Under the pieces are notes generated by a model. The model had not been told where the DNA came from. It worked only from the letters and a program-made list of their open reading frames with translations, and did no database searches. A stretch of DNA of 64,000 nt from Pectobacterium polonicum (GTDB lineage Bacteria > Pseudomonadota > Gammaproteobacteria > Enterobacterales > Enterobacteriaceae), in NCBI RefSeq assembly GCF_005497185.1, contig NZ_RJTN01000002.1, forward strand, positions 434,001 to 498,000. Reading direction: 5' to 3'. Shown piece after piece: positions 29,547 through 40,060 of this stretch; within the stretch, counting starts at the first letter, position 1, and each line of letters begins with the position of its first letter. The position numbers were made by a program, and so were the translations under genes.

Positions 29547-30398
29547 ATGCGCTTATTTATTACTCTTTTTATATTATTTTTCAGTAACCTATCCCTGAAC
29601 ATCGTTCAGGCTGCGCCGCATACCCCGCATTCTACGCCGAAGAAAAGCGCCGTTGAAGAAACGAATAAGAAAAGCCGTCAAACAAAGGGTAATGCTAAGT
29701 CACCAGCGCCAATCAAAAGTAAAAAGCCAGAACAAACCGTCGTCAGCAATAAATCCAAAACCCGTACGGCTAACAAACCGGTAGAAAAGAAGCCATCCCG
29801 GACGCAAAGCGGCACACCTGCGCTAGTGAAAAAAAACCTTAAAAAGCTGAAGCCTGAAGACGACAGGCAGACAATTGCACAGGCCAGACTCAAAACCGGG
29901 CTGAAGAAGACAGCGCTCAAAGGCAAAGTGGATAAAAATCCAGCGCCCACAGAAAAGGGGATGACGCTAAGCGCAGCGCATAAAAAACGCTATCAACACG
30001 CCAAAACGACCGCCATGAATAAACTGATGAGCCAGATCGGTAAACCTTACCACTGGGGCGGTTCCTCTCCTTTTACCGGTTTCGACTGTAGCGGGCTGGT
30101 CTATTACGCCTATAAAGACGTCGTTAAGATCCAAATCCCTCGTACCGCGAACGAAATGTACCATCTGCGTGATGCCGCGCCGATTAAAAAGAGTGAGCTG
30201 GAAAGTGGCGACCTGGTCTTTTTCCGCATCAACAATCGTGGGGCTGCCGATCACGTCGGAGTTTATCTGGGGGAAGGCAAATTTATCCAGTCACCGCGTA
30301 CAGGTTCAGATATTCGTATCAGCAAGCTAAGTGAAGATTATTGGCAGGAGCACTATGTTGGGGCACGTCGCGTGGTGACGCCGCAGACCATTCGTTAA
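29547..30398 (+). CDS. mepH: NlpC/P60 peptidoglycan endopeptidase, MepH-like
   Basis: This 283-aa secreted cysteine peptidase has a signal peptide ending near VQAA, a long Lys/Pro/Thr-rich linker (residues 25-140) and a C-terminal NlpC/P60 domain. The catalytic cysteine is in GFDCSGLVYYAY and the histidine in ADHVGVYLG. MepH cuts D-Ala-mDAP crosslinks during wall growth. The basic linker is longer than in many relatives and could bind the wall or lipopolysaccharide. The position after grxD fits E. coli ydhO. Confidence 0.9.
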   Translation: MRLFITLFILFFSNLSLNIVQAAPHTPHSTPKKSAVEETNKKSRQTKGNAKSPAPIKSKKPEQTVVSNKSKTRTANKPVEKKPSRTQSGTPALVKKNLKKLKPEDDRQTIAQARLKTGLKKTALKGKVDKNPAPTEKGMTLSAAHKKRYQHAKTTAMNKLMSQIGKPYHWGGSSPFTGFDCSGLVYYAYKDVVKIQIPRTANEMYHLRDAAPIKKSELESGDLVFFRINNRGAADHVGVYLGEGKFIQSPRTGSDIRISKLSEDYWQEHYVGARRVVTPQTIR

Positions 30399-30422
30399 GC
30401 GATAGCACGCCGAACAGAAGCG

Positions 30423-30460
30423 TATTCAGACAGGTTTTGTGCAATAAACCTGTCTGAATA
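30423..30460. terminator. 15-bp perfect hairpin between mepH and ynhF
   Basis: A perfect 15-bp inverted repeat (arms 30423-30437 and 30446-30460, 8-nt loop) sits between convergent mepH and ynhF. It probably ends both. Confidence 0.75.
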
Positions 30461-30487
30461 CCTAACCTGCGCAAAAAACACTGAAGG

Positions 30488-30577
30488 TTAGTTCAACACC
30501 GCAATAAAACTAAACGCGATGATCACAGCCAACGAGCCAACAGTTGTCAGCAAAGACATCTTCAGATCGGTATCCAT
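30488..30577 (-). CDS. ynhF: Small membrane protein YnhF
   Basis: This 29-aa protein starts MDTDLKMSLLTTVG and has one transmembrane helix (about residues 8-27). AAGGAG stands 7 nt before the ATG. It matches E. coli YnhF, a 29-aa inner-membrane protein encoded near purR, in length, start and hydrophobic pattern. Function is unknown. It is shorter than most gene callers accept. Confidence 0.85.
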   Translation of the reverse strand: MDTDLKMSLLTTVGSLAVIIAFSFIAVLN

Positions 30578-30909
30578 AAACCACTCCTTATTAGCAAACA
30601 AATTTCATCTGAAACTTCATCTGAAAAAAAAGACACCATCATTCACAGCCGAACCCACTTAGACAGTTAAAGCTACAAATAATAGGGTTATTACGATTCT
30701 TTCATAATTCTAGCGAAAAATCTCCGACGGATGCATCACTAATAGTATAAATTAGCCCTTTCACTTTCATGATAAATCGGACACAATCCGCTGTTTATGA
30801 AAGCGCTGCGTACCAGTCGAAAAACGTCAAGCCAGATCCCTTCGGTATAACATTCGGCATTCTCCTTCTGAAATCCTGTTTTTTAGCTTAGAAGAAGAAC
30901 TTTAAACGT

Positions 30910-30925
30910 AGGCAAACGATTAACA
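30910..30925. promoter_or_regulatory. PurR box upstream of purR
   Basis: AGGCAAACGATTAACA keeps the GCAAACG core of the PurR operator (ACGCAAACGTTTTCGT). It lies 45 bp before the purR start. purR is autorepressed in E. coli, so this is the likely operator. Confidence 0.55.
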
Positions 30926-30969
30926 ATATACTTACGTCTGTAACAGGTAAGTTCAGGAGTCATTTTTAG

Positions 30970-31995
30970 ATGGCAACGATTAAAGATGTGGCAAAGCGTG
31001 CTGGCGTTTCCACCACAACCGTATCGCACGTGATCAATAAAACACGTTTCGTCGCCGAAGAGACTAAGGCAGCCGTCAGGGCAGCAATCAAGGAATTGCA
31101 CTATTCGCCTAGCGCCGTCGCCCGCAGCCTCAAAGTTAATCACACCAAATCTATCGGCTTGCTGGCTACATCTAGCGAAGCGCCCTATTTCGCCGAGATC
31201 ATTGAAGCGGTCGAAAACAGCTGTTATGCCAAAGGCTACACGCTGGTATTGTGTAATTCTCATAACGATATCGGCAAACAGCGCGCTTATCTCTCGATGC
31301 TGGCGCAAAAACGCGTCGACGGCCTGCTGGTCATGTGCGCCGAGTACCCGCCAGAGTTATTGGGCATGTTGGAAGATTATCGCAGCATTCCCATGGTCGT
31401 CATGGACTGGGGCCAAATGCATAGCGATTTCACCGATACCATCATCGATAACGCCTTTGAGGGCGGCTATATGGCAGGCCGCTATCTGATTGAACGCGGC
31501 CATCGGGATATTGGTGCCATCCCCGGAATACAAGAGCGCAACACGGGTAACGGACGCTACCTTGGCTTTTTAAAAGCCTTAAAGGAAGCCGATATTACCG
31601 TGCGCGATGAATGGGTCGTGCGGGGCGATTTTGAACCGGAATCCGGTTATAAAGCCATGCATCAGATCCTCGCGCAAAAGCAGCGCCCCACAGCGGTGTT
31701 CTGTGGTGGCGATATCATGGCAATGGGTGCTATTTGTGCGGCTGATGAACTGGGTTTGCGCGTGCCACAGGATATTTCGGTGATCGGTTATGACAACGTG
31801 CGCCACGCGCGTTTCTTTACGCCGGCACTGACCACCATCCACCAGCCAAAGGAGCGTCTGGGACAGTCCGCTTTCGCGATGCTGTTGGATCGCATTACCA
31901 GTAAGCGGGAAGATGCACACGTCATTGAAGTGCATCCAACGCTGATTGAACGTCGCTCTGTTGCCGACGGCCCGTTCCTCGATTATCGCCGCTAA
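30970..31995 (+). CDS. purR: Purine repressor PurR
   Basis: This 341-aa LacI-family repressor binds hypoxanthine or guanine and represses purine genes. The helix-turn-helix ([20 protein letters not shown]), the hinge helix ([10 protein letters not shown]) and the corepressor domain are nearly identical to E. coli PurR, with the same length. sodB and ydhP, found between mepH and purR in E. coli, are missing here. The 315-bp gap downstream shows no gene and presumably carries the cfa promoters. Confidence 0.96.
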   Translation: MATIKDVAKRAGVSTTTVSHVINKTRFVAEETKAAVRAAIKELHYSPSAVARSLKVNHTKSIGLLATSSEAPYFAEIIEAVENSCYAKGYTLVLCNSHNDIGKQRAYLSMLAQKRVDGLLVMCAEYPPELLGMLEDYRSIPMVVMDWGQMHSDFTDTIIDNAFEGGYMAGRYLIERGHRDIGAIPGIQERNTGNGRYLGFLKALKEADITVRDEWVVRGDFEPESGYKAMHQILAQKQRPTAVFCGGDIMAMGAICAADELGLRVPQDISVIGYDNVRHARFFTPALTTIHQPKERLGQSAFAMLLDRITSKREDAHVIEVHPTLIERRSVADGPFLDYRR

Positions 31996-32310
31996 CCTCG
32001 GCAACTCAACATAGACCGTTCGTCTTATTCCCACCTGCTTTCCTTGTCTGCTTCAGCCAATTTTCTTGTGCGCTGGCTGAAGCAGATTTAAACTGAAAAC
32101 TGCGTTTCACTTTCACTGATAAAATCCAAAATAGCGATAGCCGCACGTAAGCGGATACGCGTTCTTCTTGCCTATAAGCACATTAACCACCGGCTTATTA
32201 GCGCATTTCTTCTTCATTTCTCTCTGGTGACAGCGGATACATCAGCTGCTGTAAGTGCTGTCCAGGTATGTTTTTCCATACGTTCACACGTGAAAAATTT
32301 AGGAGACATG

Positions 32311-33462
32311 ATGGGTACACCTTATGCAAAAGAGCAGCATAGCCATACCACGCCCTGGTTGAAAATCATGCAAGACAGGTTGAATATGGCGGGTATCACT
32401 ATTAACGGCACTCGCCCTTTTGATATCTGCGTTAACCACCCTGGTTTTTTTAAACGCGTCTTGCGGGAAGGTTCACTGGGATTGGGGGAGAGCTATATGG
32501 ACGGATGGTGGGAATGTGAACGGCTGGATATGTTTTTCCATCTTGTCCTGCGTGCAGGGCTAAAGAGTACACTCCCTCGCCGTTTGCACGATCTTATGCG
32601 AATCGCCACTGCCCGCATCACGAATTTACAATCCCGTCGACGCTCTCGAATCGTCGGCGAATTGCATTACGATCTGGGTAATGACCTTTTTTCCCTCATG
32701 TTGGACCCTTACATGCAATATTCCTGCGCCTACTGGAAACAGGCACAAACGTTGGAACATGCGCAGGAAGATAAACTCACTATGATTTGTGAAAAGCTCC
32801 AGCTTAAACCCGGCATGACGCTGCTGGATATCGGCTGTGGCTGGGGCGGGTTTGCTGAGTTCGCGGCGCGTCGCTACGGGGTTTCCGTTTACGGTATCAC
32901 CATTTCTCGAGAGCAGCAGACGCTGGCACAACAGCGCTGCCTGGGACTGGATGTCATCATCAAACTACAGGATTACCGCGATCTCGATCGACAATTTGAC
33001 CGCGTGGTGTCGGTAGGTATGTTTGAACACGTAGGGCCACGCAACTATGATAGCTACTTTCGTATTGTACGCCGCTGCCTAAAGCCCAATGGGCTGTTCC
33101 TGCTGCATACTATCGGTGCTAATTCAACCGATTCACGCCTCGATCCCTGGATTCATAAATACATATTTCCCAACGGCTGCATTCCATCCATTTTGCACAT
33201 TGCGCAGGCGAGTGAGCCTGACATGGTGATGGAAGACTGGCACAATTTCGGCATCGATTACGATCGCACATTAATGGCATGGCATACGCGCTTTCAACAA
33301 GGATGGCCGCAGCTTGCCACACACTACTCTGAACGTTTTCGTCGGATGTTCAGCTACTATTTGAACGCGTGTGCCGGAGCATTCAGAGCAAGAGAGCTTC
33401 AGCTCTGGCAGATCGTATTCAGCAGGGATGGAATAGACGGCGGGTTGCGTGTTTCTCGCTAA
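32311..33462 (+). CDS. cfa: Cyclopropane-fatty-acyl-phospholipid synthase
   Basis: This 383-aa SAM-dependent methyltransferase adds a methylene bridge to unsaturated fatty acids in membrane phospholipids, improving acid and stress tolerance. The SAM motif LLDIGCGWGGFAEFAA and the active-site segments YSCAYWK, MFEHVG and YLNACAGAFRARELQLWQ are intact. AGGAG fits the second of two adjacent ATGs (32311). The region between purR and ribC is shorter than in E. coli (no ydhB or ydhC). Confidence 0.96.
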   Translation: MGTPYAKEQHSHTTPWLKIMQDRLNMAGITINGTRPFDICVNHPGFFKRVLREGSLGLGESYMDGWWECERLDMFFHLVLRAGLKSTLPRRLHDLMRIATARITNLQSRRRSRIVGELHYDLGNDLFSLMLDPYMQYSCAYWKQAQTLEHAQEDKLTMICEKLQLKPGMTLLDIGCGWGGFAEFAARRYGVSVYGITISREQQTLAQQRCLGLDVIIKLQDYRDLDRQFDRVVSVGMFEHVGPRNYDSYFRIVRRCLKPNGLFLLHTIGANSTDSRLDPWIHKYIFPNGCIPSILHIAQASEPDMVMEDWHNFGIDYDRTLMAWHTRFQQGWPQLATHYSERFRRMFSYYLNACAGAFRARELQLWQIVFSRDGIDGGLRVSR

Positions 33463-33473
33463 CAGAAAAGAAA

Positions 33474-33501
33474 AAACCGGACAATGTTACTCGTCCGGTT
33501 T
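33474..33501. terminator. Bidirectional terminator between cfa and ribC
   Basis: AAACCGGAC (33474-33482) and GTCCGGTTT (33493-33501) pair over 9 bp. On the minus strand six T follow, ending ribC; on the plus strand the hairpin ends cfa. Confidence 0.85.
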
Positions 33502-33523
33502 ACAAAAAATAGAGAATGCAGCA

Positions 33524-34159
33524 TTACTCTTCTTTACCGAGATCGTTCACCTGCTTACTGGCTAACACGCGCTCGACGGTATCCACCACGGCCTGCGTTT
33601 GCGGGTCGATTTCAATATTGATGCGATTCCCCAAACGCTTCAGCCCCAACGTTGTGCGGTTCAACGTTTCTGGTATTAAATGCACACAGAAGCGCCCGCG
33701 GGTCACCTCGCCCACCGTCAGGCTGATGCCATCAATCCCGACGAAACCTTTATGCAGCACGTATTTCATCAGCGCTTCATCTGCCAGACGGAACCAAATC
33801 TGATGGTTGTTCTCTGAAACCTGAATCTTGACCACTTCCGCCGTACACATAATGTGGCCCGACATAACATGCCCACCGATCTCATCACCGAATTTCGCAG
33901 CTCGCTCAATATTCACGACATCGCCTTCATGAATATCACCCAGATTCGTTAGCCGCAGCGTTTCTTTCATGAGATCAAAACTGACACGATCGCCATCAAT
34001 AGCCGTCACCGTCAGGCAGCAACCATTGTGCGCCACCGATGCACCGAGCGCGAGCCCAGGCAACAGGTCGGGAGGAAGTTGAATAACGTGAGTACGAAAA
34101 TTGGATTTTTCTTCAATTGACACCACAGGTGCGGTGCCCTGAACAATACCGGTAAACAT
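33524..34159 (-). CDS. ribC: Riboflavin synthase alpha subunit
   Basis: This 211-aa enzyme (ribC in E. coli naming, ribE elsewhere) dismutates two lumazine molecules to riboflavin. It has two lumazine-binding repeats: residues 1-96 ([15 protein letters not shown]) and 98-190 ([18 protein letters not shown]). It forms a cytoplasmic homotrimer. Divergent from mdtK as in E. coli. No FMN riboswitch pattern was seen upstream. Confidence 0.95.
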   Translation of the reverse strand: MFTGIVQGTAPVVSIEEKSNFRTHVIQLPPDLLPGLALGASVAHNGCCLTVTAIDGDRVSFDLMKETLRLTNLGDIHEGDVVNIERAAKFGDEIGGHVMSGHIMCTAEVVKIQVSENNHQIWFRLADEALMKYVLHKGFVGIDGISLTVGEVTRGRFCVHLIPETLNRTTLGLKRLGNRINIEIDPQTQAVVDTVERVLASKQVNDLGKEE

Positions 34160-34407
34160 GCGGTTTGCCTCTTAAAAACAAAGAAATGACGCTGTGCAGT
34201 GTGCACGATATTCCACGGAAAACCAAACCGGAATACCGAACGTCAAACGCTATCGAAACCGCAGCGTAACAAAAAGAATATATTCTCTTTCATGCTGGTT
34301 TACTTTTATTAAGTCGTTACAATAACACTCTCATTTTGTTCTTGACGTTTTTCATATCCGAATTATTCATCCCGCTAGCAAAATTAAGTCATTCAAGGAA
34401 GGTATCC

Positions 34408-35781
34408 GTGCAACAGTATCTGACAGAAGCGCGTAAATTATCGGCGCTTGCTGTTCCTGTCATTATTGCGCAAGTGTCCCAAACATCAATGGGGGTGGTT
34501 GACACCATCATGGCAGGTGCTTATAGCGCCACCGACATGGCCGCCGTCGCAGTCGGGACATCGATTTGGCTACCCGCCATTCTTTTCGGCCACGGTCTGC
34601 TGTTGGCGTTAACGCCTGTTGTTGCACAGCTCAACGGTTCCGGCCGCCGCGATCGCATCTCTCATCAGGTACGACAATCTTTTTTTCTGGCCGCCATTAT
34701 TTCTCTGCTGACAATGTTGGTGCTGTATCAGGGGGAATATGCCATCAATCTGATGAGCGACGATTCGCCGGAGCTCGCAGCAAAAGCCATCGGTTATCTG
34801 CATGCATTGCTGTGGGGCGTTCCCGGCTATCTGTTCTACCAGGTGTTGCGCTGCCAGTGTGAGGGGCTATCAAAAACCTATCCCGGCATGATGATTGGAT
34901 TCATTGGGCTGTTAATCAATATCCCGATTAACTATATCTTTATCCACGGTAAATTTGGCATGCCCGAATTGGGCGGCGTAGGCTGCGGTGTCGCTACTGC
35001 ATCGGTTTACTGGATCATGATGCTGTTGATGATGCTTTATACCCGCCGCGCTTCCTGGCTACGCGATATCCGCCTTCATCGCCCGACATTCCGGCCGGAC
35101 TTTACCGTACTCAAACGACTGTTTGGCCTCGGTTTACCCATCGCGCTAGCACTGCTTTTTGAGGTTACCCTGTTTGCGGTGGTGGCGCTGTTGGTGTTAC
35201 CGCTAGGTGTCGTTGATGTGGCCGGTCACCAGATTGCCCTGAATTTCAGTTCACTGATGTTCGTTCTCCCACTTTCGGTTGGCGTCGCCACGACCATTCG
35301 CGTCGGACACCGTTTAGGGGAAGGATCGGTTGAAAACGCCCGCATTGCCGCGCACACCGGCATCATGGCCGGTGTGGCGTTAGCCAGTTGTACGGCAATT
35401 TTTACCACGCTACTGCGTGAGCCTATCGCCCTGCTCTACAATCAGGACCCTCTGGTGGTCGCAATGGCTTCTCAACTTATGCTTTTAGCCGCCATTTATC
35501 AAATATCCGATGCGGTGCAGGCTATCGGCAGCGGTGTACTGCGCGGTTATAAAGATACTCGCTCAATTTTTTATATTACGTTTACGGCATATTGGGTATT
35601 GGGATTACCGAGCGGCTATTTGCTGGCGTTGACAGATGTCATCGTCCCGCGCATGGGCCCAGCGGGATTTTGGTGCGGTTTCATCATTGGTCTGACAGCA
35701 GCAGCGGTCATGATGGTGACGCGGATTCGCTTTCTTCAGCGTCAGCCAGCCGCGCAAATTTTAGCGCGAGCCGCCCGCTAG
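34408..35781 (+). CDS. mdtK: MATE multidrug efflux pump MdtK (NorM)
   Basis: This 457-aa inner-membrane transporter has 12 predicted helices and two MatE domains. It exports cationic drugs in exchange for sodium or protons. The start is a GTG at 34408 with AAGGAAGG upstream, giving exactly the E. coli length; the frame upstream to 34336 is leader. Conserved blocks include [20 protein letters not shown] and [18 protein letters not shown] tRNA-Val gene follows, as in E. coli. Confidence 0.94.
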   Translation: MQQYLTEARKLSALAVPVIIAQVSQTSMGVVDTIMAGAYSATDMAAVAVGTSIWLPAILFGHGLLLALTPVVAQLNGSGRRDRISHQVRQSFFLAAIISLLTMLVLYQGEYAINLMSDDSPELAAKAIGYLHALLWGVPGYLFYQVLRCQCEGLSKTYPGMMIGFIGLLINIPINYIFIHGKFGMPELGGVGCGVATASVYWIMMLLMMLYTRRASWLRDIRLHRPTFRPDFTVLKRLFGLGLPIALALLFEVTLFAVVALLVLPLGVVDVAGHQIALNFSSLMFVLPLSVGVATTIRVGHRLGEGSVENARIAAHTGIMAGVALASCTAIFTTLLREPIALLYNQDPLVVAMASQLMLLAAIYQISDAVQAIGSGVLRGYKDTRSIFYITFTAYWVLGLPSGYLLALTDVIVPRMGPAGFWCGFIIGLTAAAVMMVTRIRFLQRQPAAQILARAAR

Positions 35782-35941
35782 ATAACGTTTCACTCAGGTA
35801 TCGTCGAAAAAAACGGCGGGATGGATACAAGCTCAGCAATCGCACCGGCAAGCGCACAAAATTGCATTTTTCTTCTTGCCAGATTTCCCCTTGCTCGCTA
35901 CTATTCGTCCCGCTGTCAGACAGGCAGTTCGGTATCTCAAT

Positions 35942-36018
35942 GCGTTCATAGCTCAGTTGGTTAGAGCACCACCTTGACATGGTGGGGGTCGTTGGTTCGA
36001 GTCCAATTGAACGCACCA
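35942..36018 (+). tRNA. tRNA-Val(GAC), first copy
   Basis: The 77-nt cloverleaf has acceptor stem GCGTTCA/TGAACGC, a GAC anticodon in loop TTGACAT, T-loop GTTCGAGTC and an encoded CCA. It matches E. coli valW in position after mdtK and in sequence. The D and anticodon arms are identical to the second copy at 49030. Confidence 0.97.
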
Positions 36019-36130
36019 TTTCTTGTTTTTCCTCTATTCCTTTCACGCTGTCGTTTTTTTCTTCGTCCCTTGATACAGAAAGCGTCGTTATTCTCGGTGG
36101 TTTATTCGCTCATGTTCTCCATCACGCCCA

Positions 36131-36166
36131 ATTAAGTAACTAAATTAACCATTAAGTAACTAATTT
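36131..36166. repeat. Direct repeat upstream of lldP
   Basis: ATTAAGTAACTAA occurs at 36131-36143 and 36151-36163, 20 bp apart (about two helical turns), some 145 bp before the lactate permease gene. It may be a regulator site. The rest of 36019-36310 shows nothing else. Confidence 0.4.
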
Positions 36167-36310
36167 CACACCCATTGTGCACTTTTTTGTTTCATCTGAC
36201 CCGATTCAGCTAAAACTATTTAATAACCATGCATTATATAAGTGTATATAGCACCACGTTGGTATTCCTTGTTTTTTTACTTCTTAAAATCAGGATGTCA
36301 GGACACCGCT

Positions 36311-37864
36311 ATGCACGATTATTTATATTTTTTGCTGGGTAGCTTCCCACTGTTGGTCATGATTGTTCTTATTCTCAAAATAAAAATGCCTATCCACCAT
36401 GCGGTACTGATTACGCTGACGCTAACCGTCACGATCGCTGCCCTATTCTGGCACACGCCACTAAAAACACTGGGATTAGCAGCAAGCTATGGCGCGCTGA
36501 AAGGTCTATGGCCAATCATTATCGTTATTCTAGGTGCCATATACAGCTATAACCTGATGCAAAAAACACGCAGCATGGATGTACTGCGAGACGTACTCGC
36601 TAGTATCAGCGACGATAAGCGTATCCAGGTATTGCTGATTTCATGGTGCTTTGGTGGTTTTCTCGAAGCGGCTGCGGGTTATGGCACCGCCGTTGCGATC
36701 CCCATCGGCATCCTTATCGCTCTGGGATTCAACCCGATGAAAGCGGCGATTGCATCACTGGTCGCCAATACTGTTCCCACCGCCTTTGGTGCTGTCGGCA
36801 TTCCAGTTTCTATTTTAGCGGAACAGGTTCATCTTCCTGTCACCACATTAAGCGCGACGGTTGTGCTGCAACTGGCGTTATTCAATATCCTTCTGCCCTT
36901 TGTCATCATCGCGATTATTGGCGGTGGCATTAAGGCCATTCGCGGCGTGTTTGCTATTACGCTGGTGTGCGGCGTGGCCACGCTGGTGCCACAGTATATT
37001 GTGGCCGTCCACCTCGGTGCCGAATTGCCCGCCTTCGCCGGCAGTTTAGTCAGCCTGATTGCAGTTACAGCAATGGCAAAAAGCCGTAAGAAGGAAACCG
37101 ATACCGCCTACCTTATCGACAGCGCGCAACGCGCTTCCCTATCAGGCTATTCCGCCAGTCAGCTGCTGCGCGCCTGTGCGATTTATATCCTGATTTTTAC
37201 CTTTATTCTGCTGTGTTCGCCGCTGTTCCCCGCCATCAAAGGCGTCGTCTCTCAGGTCGCTTCCGTCATTCCCTTTTATCTGACGGATACACAAGTGCTG
37301 AAGTTGAAGATCGACTGGATTGCCACGCCCGGCGTTCTGATCATTATCGCCAGTCTGTTGGGCGGTTTTATACAGGGAGCCAAGCTGGGAACGATGTTGA
37401 ATGTCTTCGTCAGCACGGTAAAACAGCTCAAAAATTCGATTATCGCGATTACCGCCATCGTCGCAATGGCGACGGTGATGGATGTCAGCGGGCTGATCGC
37501 CTCGCTGGCACAAACCATGGTGGACGTAACCGGAGGGGGCTATCTGTTTATCGCCCCGGTAATTGGGGCATTAGGCACGTTCGTCACCGGCAGCGACACC
37601 AACTCCAACGTGCTGTTTGGCAAGTTGCAAACCATGGCGGCGGAAAAGCTGCATGTCGACCCCGTCTGGCTGGCAGCGGCGAACACCGCAGGCGCAACCG
37701 GCGGCAAGATGATATCGCCGCAAAGTATTGCGATCGCGGTGTCGGCAACGCGCATGGAAGGACAAGGTAGCGCAATCATGTCCGGTACGCTGAAGTACTG
37801 CGGTGTCTACATCATCATTCTTGGGCTCAAGGTCGGCCTGGTCTACTACCTGTTTATGGCCTGA
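36311..37864 (+). CDS. lldP: L-lactate permease
   Basis: This 517-aa LctP-family permease has many transmembrane helices and the family segments GGFLEAAAGYGTAVAIP, NTVPTAFGAVGIPVS and GTFVTGSDTNSNVLFGKLQ. It imports L-lactate (possibly glycolate) with protons. It is somewhat shorter than E. coli LldP. ATG at 36311 has AGGA upstream; the frame back to 36242 is leader. lutABC follow at once, so uptake and oxidation are one operon. Confidence 0.9.
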   Translation: MHDYLYFLLGSFPLLVMIVLILKIKMPIHHAVLITLTLTVTIAALFWHTPLKTLGLAASYGALKGLWPIIIVILGAIYSYNLMQKTRSMDVLRDVLASISDDKRIQVLLISWCFGGFLEAAAGYGTAVAIPIGILIALGFNPMKAAIASLVANTVPTAFGAVGIPVSILAEQVHLPVTTLSATVVLQLALFNILLPFVIIAIIGGGIKAIRGVFAITLVCGVATLVPQYIVAVHLGAELPAFAGSLVSLIAVTAMAKSRKKETDTAYLIDSAQRASLSGYSASQLLRACAIYILIFTFILLCSPLFPAIKGVVSQVASVIPFYLTDTQVLKLKIDWIATPGVLIIIASLLGGFIQGAKLGTMLNVFVSTVKQLKNSIIAITAIVAMATVMDVSGLIASLAQTMVDVTGGGYLFIAPVIGALGTFVTGSDTNSNVLFGKLQTMAAEKLHVDPVWLAAANTAGATGGKMISPQSIAIAVSATRMEGQGSAIMSGTLKYCGVYIIILGLKVGLVYYLFMA

Positions 37865-37909
37865 TATCACAATAAAAAATCCATCTACATTGAGTAATGG
37901 GAGTCTGTC

Positions 37910-38629
37910 GTGAATGTTAATTTTTTTGTTACCTGTATTGGTGACGCGCTTAAATCCCGTATGGCGCGTGATTCCGTACTGCTATTAGAGCAGTTGGGCT
38001 GCAACGTGCACTTTCCCGAAAAACAGTCGTGCTGCGGGCAGCCTGCCATCAACGGCGGTTATATCAACAGCGCCATTCCCGGAATGAAAAGCGTGATTGC
38101 CGCGCTGGAAGACAATGACGACCCGATCATTTCTCCCGCTGGTTCATGCATGAACGCCATCCGCCACTATCCCGAATATCTGGCCGATGAACCTGAATGG
38201 GTACTGCGTGCCGAACGTGTTGCCGAACGCATGAAAGACCTGACATCGTTCATCGTCAATACGCTTGGCGTGACGGACGTCGGCGCACGCCTGTCAGGAA
38301 CGGCGGTTTACCACCCCTCCTGTAGCCTGTTTCGCAAGTTAGGTGTGCGCGAAGAGCCTATCGCGCTACTCAATCACGTTCAGGATTTGCACTTACTGCC
38401 GTTTAAAGCAGAAGAAACCTGTTGCGGCTTCGGCGGCACGTTTTCGGTGAAGATGGCAGAAATTTCCGGCGAAATGGTGAAAGAAAAAGTCAGCCACATG
38501 ATGGAGGTCAAACCCGACTACCTGATTGGTGCCGATGTCAGTTGCCTGCTCAATATCGGTGGCCGCATGCAGCGTGAAGGCCACCCAGTCAAGGTGATGC
38601 ACATCGCCGAAGTTCTGATGAGCCGCTAA
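37910..38629 (+). CDS. lutA: Lactate utilization protein A (LldE)
   Basis: This 239-aa protein has two CCG (cysteine-rich) domains: QSCCGQPAINGG and ETCCGFGGTFSVK, with partner cysteines FVTCIGD and HPSCSLFRK. CCG domains bind iron-sulfur or haem-like centres in quinone-linked dehydrogenases. With LutB and LutC it oxidises L-lactate to pyruvate. The start is GTG at 37910 with GGGAG upstream. Confidence 0.93.
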   Translation: MNVNFFVTCIGDALKSRMARDSVLLLEQLGCNVHFPEKQSCCGQPAINGGYINSAIPGMKSVIAALEDNDDPIISPAGSCMNAIRHYPEYLADEPEWVLRAERVAERMKDLTSFIVNTLGVTDVGARLSGTAVYHPSCSLFRKLGVREEPIALLNHVQDLHLLPFKAEETCCGFGGTFSVKMAEISGEMVKEKVSHMMEVKPDYLIGADVSCLLNIGGRMQREGHPVKVMHIAEVLMSR

Positions 38630-38638
38630 GGAGAGGAT

Positions 38639-40060
38639 ATGAGCCTAAAAACCAGTAATGTTAAATTCAAGGATCGTATTCAAACCCAAATTCACGATCC
38701 CATCATGCGTAAGGCGGTTGCCAATGCGCAGGAACGTATCGGTGCGAATCGTCAAAAAATGGTCGACGAGTTAGGCCATTGGGAAGCATGGCGCGACCAT
38801 GCAGCTCAGATCCGCGAGCACGTACTTAACAATCTCGACGCTTACCTTTACCAGCTCTCAGAGAAAGTGACGGCCAACGGTGGGAACGTCTATTTCGCCA
38901 AAACCAAAGAGGATGCCACCCGTTATATCCTTCAGGTTGCTCAGGCTAATCATGCCAAAAAAGTCGTCAAAGCGAAATCGATGGTCACCGAAGAAATCGG
39001 CATGAACCACGTCTTGCAGCAGGCGGGAATTGAGGTGATCGAAACCGATCTGGGCGAGTATATTCTGCAACTGGATCAAGATCCGCCTTCACATGTCGTC
39101 GTTCCCGCTATCCACAAAGATCGCTACCAGATCCGCAAAGTACTACACGAGAAGCTGGGCTATGACGGGCCAGAAACCCCAGAAGCTATGACGCTGTTTA
39201 TTCGTAAGAAGATACGTGAGGATTTTCTCAGTGCGGAAGTCGGCGTAACCGGCTGTAACTTCGCGGTGGCGGAAACCGGCTCGGTGTGTCTGGTCACCAA
39301 TGAAGGTAATGCACGCATGTGTACCACGCTGCCAAAAACGCATATTGCGGTGATGGGCATGGAGCGCATTGCGCCGACCTTTGAGGAAGTGGACGTATTG
39401 ATCACCATGCTGGCGCGTAGTGCAGTTGGCGCGCGTCTGACCGGTTACAACACCTGGTTGACGGGGCCGCGGGAAGCGGGACATGTTGACGGGCCGCAGG
39501 AATTTCATCTGGTGATCGTCGATAACGGTCGCTCGCAGATTCTCGGCTCCGCATTTCGCGATATTCTGCGCTGTATCCGCTGCGGTGCCTGCATCAACAC
39601 CTGCCCTGCCTATCGTCACATCGGTGGACACGGCTACGGCTCCATTTATCCTGGCCCGATCGGCGCGGTCATTTCCCCCTTGCTGGGTGGCTATCAGGAT
39701 TTTAAAGAGTTGCCCTATGCCTGCTCACTCTGTACCGCCTGCGACACCGTGTGTCCGGTCCGCATCCCCTTATCGTCACTGATTCTCAAACACCGGCGCG
39801 TCATGGCGGAAAGCGGAATAACGCCGAAAGCAGAACAGCGCGTGACGAAGCTCTTCAGCTACGTCAATAGTCATCCGAGGCTATGGAAGGTTGGAATGAT
39901 CGCCGGAGCCCATGCCGCAGGCTGGTTTATTAAAAATGGTAAAACACCCATTGAGATAGGTGCCATCGGCGAATGGACTGAAGCACGGGACCTGCCGGAT
40001 GCCGACGGTGAAAGTTTCCGCAGTTGGTTTAAGAAACATCAGGCGAGAGGAAGAAAATAA
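38639..40060 (+). CDS. lutB: Lactate utilization iron-sulfur protein B (LldF)
   Basis: This 473-aa protein has an N-terminal LUD domain and a C-terminal pair of 4Fe-4S motifs: CIRCGACINTCPAYR and CSLCTACDTVCPVR. It would carry electrons from lactate toward quinone at the membrane. AGGAGAGGAT precedes the start, 9 nt after lutA. It overlaps lutC by one base (TAATG). Confidence 0.93.
   Translation: MSLKTSNVKFKDRIQTQIHDPIMRKAVANAQERIGANRQKMVDELGHWEAWRDHAAQIREHVLNNLDAYLYQLSEKVTANGGNVYFAKTKEDATRYILQVAQANHAKKVVKAKSMVTEEIGMNHVLQQAGIEVIETDLGEYILQLDQDPPSHVVVPAIHKDRYQIRKVLHEKLGYDGPETPEAMTLFIRKKIREDFLSAEVGVTGCNFAVAETGSVCLVTNEGNARMCTTLPKTHIAVMGMERIAPTFEEVDVLITMLARSAVGARLTGYNTWLTGPREAGHVDGPQEFHLVIVDNGRSQILGSAFRDILRCIRCGACINTCPAYRHIGGHGYGSIYPGPIGAVISPLLGGYQDFKELPYACSLCTACDTVCPVRIPLSSLILKHRRVMAESGITPKAEQRVTKLFSYVNSHPRLWKVGMIAGAHAAGWFIKNGKTPIEIGAIGEWTEARDLPDADGESFRSWFKKHQARGRK

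Noticed and set aside
35708..36046. Minus-strand ORF containing TPTMSRWCSNQLSYE
   Set aside because: This is the antisense of the tRNA-Val gene and the mdtK 3' end; such RWCSNQLSY peptides are a known false annotation.
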